Positions 46,029 through 54,918 of a stretch of DNA of 64,000 bases are shown here, one piece after another. Below the pieces are notes generated by a model. That model searched no databases. It was given only the letters and a program-made list of their open reading frames with translations, and was not told where the DNA came from. This DNA comes from Tenacibaculum dicentrarchi (GTDB lineage Bacteria > Bacteroidota > Bacteroidia > Flavobacteriales > Flavobacteriaceae). The stretch is from positions 911,501 through 975,500 of the forward strand of contig NZ_OZ038524.1 of the NCBI RefSeq assembly GCF_964036635.1, written 5' to 3'. Numbering within the stretch: position 1 is the stretch's first letter; each line of letters opens with the position of its first letter. Made by a program: the position numbers and the translations under genes.

Positions 46029-47270
46029 ATGAAATTTTTATTTGATTCAGATACTTGGCAAGAAATTTATGGAAGCATCCGTAAAAATAAAGTTAGAACC
46101 GTAATAACAATTATAGGGGTTCTTTGGGGGATATTTTTATTAGTTGTTCTGTTAGGGGCATCTCGAGGGATGGAAAATAGTTTTAAGAAAATTTTTGGAA
46201 ATTTTGCAACCAATAGCGTTTTTGTATGGACGCAATCTACCGACAGACCTTTTAAAGGTTTTCAAAAAGGAAGACGTTTTTTACCCACATTAACGGATGT
46301 TAAAATATTAAAAAAAGAGTTTAAAGAAATAAAATTATTAGCACCAAGAAGTCAATCAAACGGGAAGATAGTTAAAGGTTTCAAATCTGGAAGTTTTGAT
46401 ATTAGTGGCGATTATCCTATTTTAGATCAGGTGCAAAAAAAGAACTTAATTTATGGGCGTTTTTTAAACGAAAATGATATTTTATCTAAAGCAAAAGTAA
46501 CGGTAATTGCCGAAGATATTTATAAACAATTATTCGAAAAAAATGAAAAACCAATAGGAGAATACATCAAAATTAACAATATCAACTATAAAGTAATTGG
46601 AGTTTATAAAGAGTCAAGCAGTGTTAATTTTGATGGCGCTTGTGCTTATATTCCATTTACAACCTTTCAGCAGGTGTATAATATGGGTGATAAAATTCAT
46701 TGGATGATGATAACAGCCAATGAAGGAGTAGATATTAAACAACTAGAAAAAGATGTGTTATTAACCTTAAAAAACCTACATAAAGTGCATCCTGATGATA
46801 AAAAAGCCTTCGGAAGCGTAAATTTAGGGGTTGAAATAGCAAAGTTCACAGGCTTTTTAACAGGAATGCAATTTTTAACATGGTTTGTAGGAATTGCTAC
46901 TTTAATAGCGGGAGTTTTTGCAATTGGTAATATTTTATTAATAACGGTAAAAGAGCGTACCAAAGAAATAGGAATCCGTAGAGCCTTAGGAGCAACACCT
47001 AAAAGTATCCGACAACAAATTGTATTAGAATCTGTTTTTTTAACGACTATCGCCGGGATGCTAGGAATTATATTGGGCGCACTGGTACTTTATTTAATAG
47101 ATATGGCTTTTGGGCAAGGACCCGATGCTAAATTAATCAATCCAACGGTAAACATTCCAATTATATTAATTGCCTTTACTACTTTGGTAGTATTAGGAAC
47201 TTTAATAGGATTAATACCTGCACATATGGCAACAGTAATCAAACCAATCGAAGCATTAAGAGAAGAATAA
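46029..47270 (+). CDS. FtsX-like ABC permease 2 (MacB type)
   Basis: 413 residues with the same layout as its neighbour: first helix near 20-45 (TVITIIGVLWGIFLLVVLLG), periplasmic core, and three C-terminal helices with ERTKEIGIRRALGATPKSI. It starts two bases after permease 1. Substrate unknown; related systems export antibiotics, peptides, toxins or lipoproteins. Confidence 0.92.
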   Translation: MKFLFDSDTWQEIYGSIRKNKVRTVITIIGVLWGIFLLVVLLGASRGMENSFKKIFGNFATNSVFVWTQSTDRPFKGFQKGRRFLPTLTDVKILKKEFKEIKLLAPRSQSNGKIVKGFKSGSFDISGDYPILDQVQKKNLIYGRFLNENDILSKAKVTVIAEDIYKQLFEKNEKPIGEYIKINNINYKVIGVYKESSSVNFDGACAYIPFTTFQQVYNMGDKIHWMMITANEGVDIKQLEKDVLLTLKNLHKVHPDDKKAFGSVNLGVEIAKFTGFLTGMQFLTWFVGIATLIAGVFAIGNILLITVKERTKEIGIRRALGATPKSIRQQIVLESVFLTTIAGMLGIILGALVLYLIDMAFGQGPDAKLINPTVNIPIILIAFTTLVVLGTLIGLIPAHMATVIKPIEALREE

Positions 47271-47285
47271 ATCAATTAACAAATT

Positions 47286-48407
47286 ATGAGTAAGAGAGCA
47301 AAAATTATTTTAGGAATTGTAGCAATATTATTTGCAATAGCGTTAATATGGTTCGCAAAAAAGAACAAAAAAAATATTATAGCATACGAAACAGAAACAG
47401 CATTTAGAACAACAATAGTTAAAAAAACCGTAGCAACAGGAAAGGTAATTCCTTTAGAAGAGGTTGAAATTAAACCCCAAATAGCTGGTATTGTTTCTGA
47501 AATTTTAGTGGAAGAAGGTGCTATTGTCAAAGCAGGCGATTTAATAGCAAAAGTTAGAGTTGTTCCTAACGTAGCGTCTTTAAACAGAGCAAATGGTAGT
47601 GTGAAAAATGCAAAATTATCGTTTAATAATGCAAAGCTACAGTTTGATAGAAATAAAAATTTATTTGATAAAGGAGTAATTTCTCGTCAAGATTTTGAAA
47701 ATGCGGAATTAAATTATAACAACGCTCGTTTGTTATTAGCCAACGCAAAATCGGACATGGATATTATTAAAAAAGGAACAACATCAGGTTTAGGAAGTGC
47801 TGCAAATACAAGTATTAGAGCAACAACTTCGGGTATGATTGTTGAAATTCCTGTTAAAAAAGGCTATCAGGTTACACAAACCAACGATTTTAATGCAGGA
47901 ACAACAATTGCTCGTATTGCTGATATGACTAAAATGATTTTTGAAGGAAAAGTAGATGAATCGGAAGTAGGAAAATTAATTAAAGGAAGTAATATCGATA
48001 TTGCTATCGGGGCGATTGAAAACAAGAAATTCCCTGCGGTTTTAAACTTTATAGCGCCAAAAGGAACTGATGAAGGTGGAGCGGTACAGTTTAAAATTAA
48101 AGCCGATGTTACTTTAGATGATGAATATTTTATTAGAGCAGGATATAGCGCAAATGCAGATATTGTTTTAGAGAAAAAAGATTCGGTTTTATCAATAAAA
48201 GAAGCCTTGCTTAGGTTTGATAAAAAAACAGAAAAACCGTATGTTGAGGTTAAAAATTCTGATGATAAATTTGAAAAAATAACGGTTAAATTAGGAACTT
48301 CTGATGGTGTAAATGTTGAGGTTTTAGAAGGTGTTACCAAAGATGATAAAATAAAAATTTGGAACAAAGCATCAAAAGATACGAACGATACGAAAAAAGA
48401 ACATTAA
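47286..48407 (+). CDS. HlyD/MacA-type periplasmic adaptor
   Basis: 373 residues: an N-terminal membrane anchor (7-25), a lipoyl-like half (KVIPLEEVEIKPQIAGIVSE), a helical hairpin (about 95-155, with short coiled coil ASLNRANGSVKNAKLSFNNA), the second lipoyl half and a beta-barrel. It links the FtsX permeases to an outer-membrane channel. No TolC-like gene is in the operon, so the channel must come from elsewhere. It is 15 bases after permease 2 and ends the operon. Confidence 0.9.
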   Translation: MSKRAKIILGIVAILFAIALIWFAKKNKKNIIAYETETAFRTTIVKKTVATGKVIPLEEVEIKPQIAGIVSEILVEEGAIVKAGDLIAKVRVVPNVASLNRANGSVKNAKLSFNNAKLQFDRNKNLFDKGVISRQDFENAELNYNNARLLLANAKSDMDIIKKGTTSGLGSAANTSIRATTSGMIVEIPVKKGYQVTQTNDFNAGTTIARIADMTKMIFEGKVDESEVGKLIKGSNIDIAIGAIENKKFPAVLNFIAPKGTDEGGAVQFKIKADVTLDDEYFIRAGYSANADIVLEKKDSVLSIKEALLRFDKKTEKPYVEVKNSDDKFEKITVKLGTSDGVNVEVLEGVTKDDKIKIWNKASKDTNDTKKEH

Positions 48408-48432
48408 TCATTTTAGTTTTTTTAATTGGGTT

Positions 48433-48470
48433 AAAAGGAGAAATTCAGTATTGAATTTCTCCTTTTTTTA
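48433..48470 (+). terminator. Terminator of the ABC exporter operon
   Basis: AAAAGGAGAAATTCA pairs perfectly with TGAATTTCTCCTTTT around GTAT, followed by a T run. Confidence 0.92.
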
Positions 48471-48519
48471 TGGTTTTTTGATTGATATAATTGTAATTTG
48501 AATTTTAGACTTATAAAAG

Positions 48520-49599
48520 ATGATAAAAAAATATAAATATATGCTACTATGGGGTTTTTTACTGTTAGTTTTTATTCAAAAATGTACGACTATAAATATA
48601 ATGTCTAATTCATTATTTAAAAAGAAAGAGTATGATAGTTATCCAGCTTTAAAAGAAGGTGTTTATAGTGAAAAATCAGAAATATTAAAAATATCTGAAA
48701 GTAGTTATAATTCAATTTCTTATGATGAAAAAGGAAATTACTTTATACTCAATAGCGGTAACGATATTATAAAAATAAATAACTTAGGAGAAATAGTATT
48801 TAATATTGAAAGAACCGATAATATTAGCTTTTCCGATTTAGGGTCGTATATTTTTACAGAAGAAGCAGTGTATGATTTAACCAAAAAAGAAGTAAAACAA
48901 ACAATACTTAAAAAAGTAATTAAAGCTTCGGGAAATCAATTAGAGTTGGCAGGTTTTTTAAATATAATAGAAGATTATTACCATAAAGCAAGTATTGTTA
49001 TTTATGCGAATACCGAAACATACGGGGCTAAAAATTACAAAGTATATTTTAAAATTGATAATGACTGGTTCGGAATTTATATTTCAAAAAAGGAAGCTGA
49101 TAATAATGGAATAAAATTTTATTCAAAAGGTAAAATTTTAACAAAATATCCAGAGAAATACACCAAATTAATTTTACTTAAAAATCCTGAAAATAATAAA
49201 TACGCTACCTGGTCGTCAGGTGATGAACAATTTTCAGGAACTCCCGATTTTGTTGATGTATCAAAAGAAAATAAATTAATCTATCCAAAATATGAAGGGA
49301 TAAAATCACATTTTTATCAAAAACAAAATACTCATGGAACAATTGTATATACCAACATTCCTGTGTCATTTATGGGAACAATTTATCTTGAACTCAAAAT
49401 AAAAAATGAGGTATTTAAATTTAAAGAACAAGGAATTAAATATGTGGGTTCTTTTTTAAACCCTGTACATTATGTATCTTATTATGTGTTACCTAAAATA
49501 TATACAGATAAAAATTCAGTAAGTTTTTTAAAGGTTTTTTATCCTTCAAATGCTTTTGATGCGGATAATAAAGGCTTGTATGTAATTAAACCTAAATAG
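48520..49599 (+). CDS. Membrane- or lipid-anchored protein of unknown function
   Basis: 359 residues. A hydrophobic N-terminus (about 8-20, LLWGFLLLVFIQKC) could be a signal-anchor, or a weak lipoprotein signal with Cys22 (Lys before the Cys is unusual). The remainder is rich in Lys, Asn and Tyr and mostly beta. It includes SYDEKGNYFILNSGNDIIKI and LGEIVFNIERTDN, which hint at a few propeller-like strands, then an unrecognised C-terminal domain. I know no family for it. It sits alone between the exporter terminator and a long hairpin. Confidence 0.65.
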   Translation: MIKKYKYMLLWGFLLLVFIQKCTTINIMSNSLFKKKEYDSYPALKEGVYSEKSEILKISESSYNSISYDEKGNYFILNSGNDIIKINNLGEIVFNIERTDNISFSDLGSYIFTEEAVYDLTKKEVKQTILKKVIKASGNQLELAGFLNIIEDYYHKASIVIYANTETYGAKNYKVYFKIDNDWFGIYISKKEADNNGIKFYSKGKILTKYPEKYTKLILLKNPENNKYATWSSGDEQFSGTPDFVDVSKENKLIYPKYEGIKSHFYQKQNTHGTIVYTNIPVSFMGTIYLELKIKNEVFKFKEQGIKYVGSFLNPVHYVSYYVLPKIYTDKNSVSFLKVFYPSNAFDADNKGLYVIKPK

Positions 49600-49602
49600 T
49601 AA

Positions 49603-49668
49603 TTTATTTTTAGTGTAAATATGTAAAAATTGATAGTTACTATTTTACATATTTACACTAAAAATAAA
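49603..49668. repeat. Perfect 26-bp inverted repeat (long hairpin)
   Basis: The left arm 49603-49628 (TTTATTTTTAGTGTAAATATG then TAAAA) is exactly complementary to 49643-49668, around a 14-base loop. It begins three bases after the stop of the unknown gene. There is no T run after the arm as in a standard terminator, although the arm itself starts with T-rich sequence. It is either a 3' stabilising hairpin or a small palindromic element. Confidence 0.85.
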
Positions 49669-49679
49669 CAACGGATGTT

Positions 49680-49771
49680 TAGCCCCGATTGTAGCAATTG
49701 TTTGAGCTCTTTTTTGTTTTTTCCTTTAAAAAAACAAAAAAAGCGAGTGCGGAAAGCGGGAAATAGCTCCA
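49680..49771 (+). repeat. Covarying hairpin element, family A copy 5
   Basis: TAGCCCCGATTGTAGC (one change from the consensus GAAGC) and AGCGAGTGCGGAAAGCGGG flank an apical stem TTTTTTGTTTTTT against AAAAAACAAAAAA with a G-C pair. It lies between convergent genes in the 278-base gap 49600-49877. Confidence 0.9.
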
Positions 49772-49822
49772 AATAATTCTTCTAAATAGTCGATGAAAAA
49801 CCTTATTTTAAAATAATTTAAC

Positions 49823-49857
49823 AAAAAAACAACCCTTAAAAAGAGTTGCTTTTTTAT
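49823..49857 (-). terminator. Terminator of gcvT
   Basis: On the minus strand AGCAACTCTT pairs with AAGGGTTGTT (one mismatch) around TTTA, followed by T. Confidence 0.75.
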
Positions 49858-49877
49858 ATATATATGATAAAATTTTC

Positions 49878-50960
49878 TTATCCTTTGTAAAAAGGTAATT
49901 TAACCACTTTTGCAGCTAATTGTTTTTTACGAACTTGAATAAAAATATCAGAATTTAATTTTGAATTTTCTTTAGTAACGTATCCTAAACCAATTCCTTT
50001 GCCTAAAGAAGGACTCATTGTTCCAGAAGTAACACGACCAATTACAGTACCTTCAGCATCAACTATTTCATAGTCATGACGAGGAATACCACGCTCTGTT
50101 AATTCAAAAGCAACTAATTTTTTAGTAACACCAGCTTCTTTTTGAGCCTTTAACGCTTGAGAATTTACAAAGTCTTTTGTGAATTTAGTAATCCAACCTA
50201 AACCAGCTTCTAAAGGAGAAGTTGTGTCATCGATATCGTTACCATATAAACAATAACCCATTTCTAAACGTAAAGTATCACGAGCTGCTAAACCGATTGG
50301 TTTAATATTCCAGTCTGCACCAGCTTCAAAAACTTTTTTCCAAAGTTGCTCTACATCTTTGTTTTTTACATAAATTTCAAATCCACCAGAACCTGTGTAC
50401 CCCGTTGCCGAAATAACAACGTTAGGAATCCCTGCAAAATCAGCAATTTCAAAGGTGTAAAATTTAATGGTTGATAAATTTACAGCTGTTAACGACTGCA
50501 TAGCTTCTACAGCTTTTGGTCCTTGAATAGCTAATAAAGACCAGTCATCAGAACGGTTTTCCATAGTAACATTTAAGTCATTATGGCTAGCAATCCAATT
50601 CCAATCTTTTTCAATGTTAGATGCGTTTACAACTAACATATACTCGTTTTCAGCAATCATGTAAATAATTAAATCATCTACAATTCCGCCATCAGCATTT
50701 GGCATACAGCTATATTGCGCTTTACCAGGAACTAATTTTGAAGCATCGTTTGTGGTTACTTTTTGAATTAAAGCTAAGGCATTTTCTCCTTTTAAGAAAA
50801 ATTCTCCCATGTGACTTACATCAAAAACACCAACGCCTTTTCTAACCGTTTCGTGTTCTATATTGATTCCTTCGTATTGTACAGGCATGTTATAACCCGC
50901 AAAAGGAACTATTTTTGCTCCTAAAGCTTCGTGAATATGTGTTAATGCAGTATTTTTCAT
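49878..50960 (-). CDS. gcvT: Glycine cleavage system T protein (aminomethyltransferase)
   Basis: 360 residues, full length. It transfers the methylene of the H-protein-bound aminomethyl group to tetrahydrofolate. Recognisable stretches: [18 protein letters not shown] at the start, [11 protein letters not shown], the folate-contact [12 protein letters not shown], and [16 protein letters not shown]. The C-terminal barrel has [20 protein letters not shown]. gcvP and gcvH are not beside it. No glycine riboswitch is seen in the 225 bases upstream. Confidence 0.97.
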   Translation of the reverse strand: MKNTALTHIHEALGAKIVPFAGYNMPVQYEGINIEHETVRKGVGVFDVSHMGEFFLKGENALALIQKVTTNDASKLVPGKAQYSCMPNADGGIVDDLIIYMIAENEYMLVVNASNIEKDWNWIASHNDLNVTMENRSDDWSLLAIQGPKAVEAMQSLTAVNLSTIKFYTFEIADFAGIPNVVISATGYTGSGGFEIYVKNKDVEQLWKKVFEAGADWNIKPIGLAARDTLRLEMGYCLYGNDIDDTTSPLEAGLGWITKFTKDFVNSQALKAQKEAGVTKKLVAFELTERGIPRHDYEIVDAEGTVIGRVTSGTMSPSLGKGIGLGYVTKENSKLNSDIFIQVRKKQLAAKVVKLPFYKG

Positions 50961-51185
50961 TCTAAAATTTTTTATTTAAAAGTATATGCTAAAATATTGA
51001 AAAATGACAAATAAATAACCTTATTTTGGTTAATGTTTTAATGAATTATTACCTAAAAATGTGTTGATATTGTTTTGTAAAAATAAGAAGTGAAGTTAAG
51101 CTGATTAAAGTAAGAAGGTTATTAGATGAATTAATCAAATAGAACCTTTATTTTTGTTTTTTTAGATAAAATTACGAGTCAAAAT

Positions 51186-51404
51186 ATGAGCCAAGAACAA
51201 CCAAATAATCCGCTTCACGGAATAAAATTAGCGACCATTTTAGAAGAATTATACTTAGAATATGGCTGGGAAGAGTTAGGAGAAATTTTAAATATTAATT
51301 GTTTTAAAAATAATCCTACTTATAAATCGAGTTTGAAATTTTTAAGAACAACACCTTGGGCAAGAACCAAAGTAGAGAATTTTTATTTGAAATTTATTCG
51401 TTAA
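51186..51404 (+). CDS. VF530 (DUF2132) family DNA-binding-like protein
   Basis: 72 residues, the complete length of the VF530 family. It has [34 protein letters not shown] and the hallmark [20 protein letters not shown]. Structures of the family show a small helical fold with DNA-binding resemblance, but the role is unknown. TATTTTTG at 51149-51156 is a plausible -7 box. Immediately downstream is the hairpin of repeat E, which may act as its terminator. Confidence 0.88.
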   Translation: MSQEQPNNPLHGIKLATILEELYLEYGWEELGEILNINCFKNNPTYKSSLKFLRTTPWARTKVENFYLKFIR

Positions 51405-51424
51405 ATTTATTTATAAAAATATGG

Positions 51425-51567
51425 TATGGTAGAGACGCGATTTATCGCGTCTTTTATTATAATTTATTTTAAAATTCTTCAACGTATTTCTGAATTTATT
51501 TCAGCATTGCATTTACTTCAGATTTTTAGCAACAGATAAAGACACGATAAATCGGCGTCTCTATGAT
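51425..51567. repeat. MITE-like element with 27-base terminal inverted repeats, family E
   Basis: The left end GGTAGAGACGCGATTTATCG (then CGTCTTT) and right end AAAGACACGATAAATCGGCG (then TCTCTATGAT) are inverted copies with two or three differences. Each end is itself a small palindrome (GACGCGATTTATCGCGTC). The 85 bases between them include CTGAATTTATTTCAG, a piece like the family D hairpins. No coding frame. It fills half of the 293-base gap before priA. Confidence 0.75.
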
Positions 51568-51623
51568 ATATATCTGTTAAAAAAAGGCATAAAACCCCGT
51601 GCTAAAATTTAATATTTTTTTTG

Positions 51624-51631
51624 TAATTTTG
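51624..51631 (+). promoter_or_regulatory. Putative -7 box of priA
   Basis: TAATTTTG fits TANNTTTG, 66 bases before the priA ATG. The -33 side is T-rich but has no clear TTTG. Confidence 0.45.
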
Positions 51632-51697
51632 ATATTATCCATTTTAGTGAATTTCATTAAATAGATATTTTCAACCGAAAAATCACTAAAATTTATC

Positions 51698-54139
51698 ATG
51701 TATTTTATCGACGTTATATTACCTATTCCATTACAAAAAACATTTACATATTGTGTAAATAAAGCCGAATTTTCGTTTCTTAAAAAAGGAATGCGAGTGG
51801 CGGTTTCTTTTGGGAAAAGTAAAATTTATACAGCACTTGTTTTTGATATTCATCAAAATGCACCTGAATCGTATAAAGCAAAAGATATTCATCAAATTTT
51901 AGATGAATTTCCTATTGTAAACGAACGTCAATTAAAGCATTGGCAATGGATTTCGAGCTATTATATGTGTTCGTTAGGCGATGTTTATAGAGCTTCGTTA
52001 CCGTCGGCTTTTATGCTAGAAAGTGAAACAATTATCTATAAAAATGACACTTTTACCGATGAAACTATTTTAACTGATGATGAATTTTTAATTTTTGAAG
52101 CCCTTCAAAATAGTTCACAACTTACAATTCATGAAGTTGCAAATATCATCAGTAAAAAAACAACTTTACCAATTATTGATTCTCTAATTCAGAAAGAAGT
52201 CGCTTTTATCAAAGAAGAAATTTATGAAACCTATAAACCAAAATTAGTAAAATTTGTTCGTTTAAATGCTGTTTATGAATCGAATGAAGCCCTTCAAAAA
52301 TTATTAGAAAATTTATCAAGAGCAAAAAAACAACGGGAAGCATTGCTTACTTATTTTCAATTAGCAAGTAGTAAAAAACCAATAAAAGCAAAAGAATTAG
52401 AAGAGAAATCAGGCGTTTCATCAGCAATATTAAAAGCCTTGGTTGATAAAGAAATTTTTGAGTTTTATCAAATTCAAACCGATAGAATTAATTTTGAAGG
52501 AGAAACCAATCAAATTAAAGAATTAAACGATTTTCAAACACAATCTTTTAATGAAATTAAAACATCTTTTGAAACTCAAAATGTAACCTTATTACACGGG
52601 GTTACAGGTTCAGGGAAAACAGAAATTTATGTAAAACTGATAAAAGAAGTTGTTGCAGAAGGAAAACAAGTATTGTTTTTATTGCCCGAAATAGCATTAA
52701 CAACACAAATAATTAGTAGATTAGAACGTTATTTTGGCGATTTTATATCTGTTTTTCATTCAAAATATTCCATGAATGAGCGGGTAGAAGTTTGGAATAA
52801 CGTGTTAGAAAATAAGCCAAAAGCACAGATAATTTTAGGCGCTCGTTCGGCTGGTTTTTTACCATTTTCAAACTTAGGATTAATTGTAATTGATGAAGAG
52901 CATGAAACTTCGTACAAACAATTTGAACCATCACCACGCTATAATGCCCGCGATTCGGCAATTGTTTTAGGACATTTACACAAGGCAAAAGTATTGTTAG
53001 GTTCGGCAACGCCATCGTTAGAAAGTTATTTTAATGCCAAGCAAAATAAATATGGTTTTGTTGAATTAACCCGTCGTTTTGGAAACATTCAACTGCCAAA
53101 AATCGAACTGATTGATATCAAAGAAAAATATCGAAAAAAGCAAATGAAAGGGCATTTTTCCGATAGGTTATTAACCATGATTACCGATGCTTTGGAGCAA
53201 AAAGAACAGGTTATTTTATTTCAAAACAGGCGTGGTTTTTCTCCCGTTGTAGAATGTGATACTTGTGGTATTTCACCAGAATGCCCAAATTGTGATGTGA
53301 GTTTAACATTTCATAAATTTAGGCGAGAATTAAAATGTCATTATTGTAGCTACCAACGTGCGATGCCTAATAATTGCGGGGCTTGTGGAAGTACAACACT
53401 TGATACAAAAGGCTTTGGAACAGAGCAAATTGAGCTAGAACTAAAAACTTTATTTCCTGATTATAACATCGGAAGAATGGATTTAGATACCACACGTGGA
53501 AAATACGGCTATCAAAAAATAATTGGAGCCTTTGAGGCACAAGAAATTGATATTTTAGTAGGAACACAAATGTTATCGAAAGGCTTGGATTTTGAAAATG
53601 TATCGTTAGTGGGGATTTTAAGTGCCGATTCGATGTTAAATTTCCCCGATTTTAGAGCCCACGAAAGAGCGTATCAGTTAATGGTTCAGGTGTCGGGTAG
53701 AGCAGGACGTAGCAAAAAACAAGGAAATGTTGCGATACAAACCTACAATCCGAATCATCAAATATTACAGCAAGTTTCGACCACTAATTACGCCGAAATG
53801 TATAAAGAACAATTGCAGGAACGTTGGAATTTTAAGTATCCACCATATTATAAATTGATTAAAATTACGCTAAAACATAAAGACCCTGTTCGTGTAGAAA
53901 TGGGTGTAAATTGGTTAGTGAAATCATTGCAAAATGTGTTTGCGCAAAATGTATTAGGACCTACAACGCCTGCCGTATCTCGTGTTCGAAATTTATATAT
54001 TAAAAATTTAGTAATTAAAATTCCGCCAAAACAATCGTTAGGAAAAACAAAAGAACAAATTATTAGGGTTAAAAATTCTTTTGAAAGTGTGAAAGATTTT
54101 AGGTCGATTCGTTTTATTATGGATGTAGATGCGTATTAA
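51698..54139 (+). CDS. priA: Primosomal replication-restart helicase PriA
   Basis: 813 residues. The N-terminal DNA-fork-binding domain (YFIDVILPIPLQKTFTYCV) leads into a superfamily 2 helicase. Walker A is GVTGSGKT at 301-308 and Walker B is DEEH at 399-402. The zinc-binding insertion CDTCGISPECPNC / CHYCSYQRAMPNNCGACG has eight cysteines. It reloads the replisome at stalled forks. The stop codon overlaps the stop of the convergent SDR gene by four bases, leaving no room for a terminator. Confidence 0.96.
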   Translation: MYFIDVILPIPLQKTFTYCVNKAEFSFLKKGMRVAVSFGKSKIYTALVFDIHQNAPESYKAKDIHQILDEFPIVNERQLKHWQWISSYYMCSLGDVYRASLPSAFMLESETIIYKNDTFTDETILTDDEFLIFEALQNSSQLTIHEVANIISKKTTLPIIDSLIQKEVAFIKEEIYETYKPKLVKFVRLNAVYESNEALQKLLENLSRAKKQREALLTYFQLASSKKPIKAKELEEKSGVSSAILKALVDKEIFEFYQIQTDRINFEGETNQIKELNDFQTQSFNEIKTSFETQNVTLLHGVTGSGKTEIYVKLIKEVVAEGKQVLFLLPEIALTTQIISRLERYFGDFISVFHSKYSMNERVEVWNNVLENKPKAQIILGARSAGFLPFSNLGLIVIDEEHETSYKQFEPSPRYNARDSAIVLGHLHKAKVLLGSATPSLESYFNAKQNKYGFVELTRRFGNIQLPKIELIDIKEKYRKKQMKGHFSDRLLTMITDALEQKEQVILFQNRRGFSPVVECDTCGISPECPNCDVSLTFHKFRRELKCHYCSYQRAMPNNCGACGSTTLDTKGFGTEQIELELKTLFPDYNIGRMDLDTTRGKYGYQKIIGAFEAQEIDILVGTQMLSKGLDFENVSLVGILSADSMLNFPDFRAHERAYQLMVQVSGRAGRSKKQGNVAIQTYNPNHQILQQVSTTNYAEMYKEQLQERWNFKYPPYYKLIKITLKHKDPVRVEMGVNWLVKSLQNVFAQNVLGPTTPAVSRVRNLYIKNLVIKIPPKQSLGKTKEQIIRVKNSFESVKDFRSIRFIMDVDAY

Positions 54140-54882
54140 ATATTCCGAATATCAAAAATAACGCCACTTTTTAATTGATTTTCAGTATCAATTTTATAAA
54201 TAGTATCGGCAACAAAACTAGGCGTGTATAATTTATTTTGATTTTTTAAATCGATAAAACGTTGTAGATTTTTAAAATCATTTTTGTGAGTATTTCTGAT
54301 TTTAGTTTGCATATCTGTAGCAACAACACCAGGGTAAATAGCGATACATTTTACGCCATTTTGAAGTTCGGCTTGTTCTAAGGCTATGGTTTTTGTTAGC
54401 ATATTCAAACCAGCTTTTGAGGTACAATACACGCTCCAGCCTTCATACGGTTTTTTAGATGCTCCTGATGAAATATTGATAATTTGTTTTTTACAAGCTA
54501 GATGTGGTGTTTTTTTGATAAATAATCCTGATAAAATAAGTGGCGTAGTAATATTTAATTGCATAGATTTTGCAATATCATTGGCTTCTAAGTTTTCTAA
54601 ATGGGCTATTTTACCTAAACGCCCAGCGTTATTAATTAAGGTAATTGACGTTATTTTAGAAGTTGAATTTTGATGGATAATTTTATCTAAAAGAGCCGTA
54701 AAAATAGTTTGAGTTGCTATGCTATCAGCTAAATCAACTTTAATATTTTGTATATTTTTTATTTCTGAAATTTCAGAAGAAGTTCTAGCTAATGAAAAAA
54801 CGGTGTAATTTTCAGAAGCATATTTTTGAGTCAATGCCTTTCCAATACCTTTGCTTCCGCCTGTAATTATGATGATATTCAT
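54136..54882 (-). CDS. Short-chain dehydrogenase/reductase
   Basis: 248 residues of the classical SDR fold: nucleotide-binding TGGSKGIGKAL at the N-terminus, NNAGRLGKI, the catalytic Ser in NISSGASKKP, and YCTSKAG with the Tyr-x-x-x-Lys pair. NADPH preference is likely from the Arg in SLARTSSE, but the substrate is unknown; benzil- or sepiapterin-reductase-like enzymes have this overall look. It is the last gene of a minus-strand row from ruvX, 36 bases after mazG. Confidence 0.88.
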   Translation of the reverse strand: MNIIIITGGSKGIGKALTQKYASENYTVFSLARTSSEISEIKNIQNIKVDLADSIATQTIFTALLDKIIHQNSTSKITSITLINNAGRLGKIAHLENLEANDIAKSMQLNITTPLILSGLFIKKTPHLACKKQIINISSGASKKPYEGWSVYCTSKAGLNMLTKTIALEQAELQNGVKCIAIYPGVVATDMQTKIRNTHKNDFKNLQRFIDLKNQNKLYTPSFVADTIYKIDTENQLKSGVIFDIRNI

Positions 54883-54918
54883 GAAAAAAATAAGAAAAAT
54901 GAAAAATACTAGCGAATT

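Noticed and set aside
50961..51185. Glycine riboswitch before gcvT
   Set aside because: No paired glycine aptamer motifs are visible; the region is AT-rich and unstructured to the eye.
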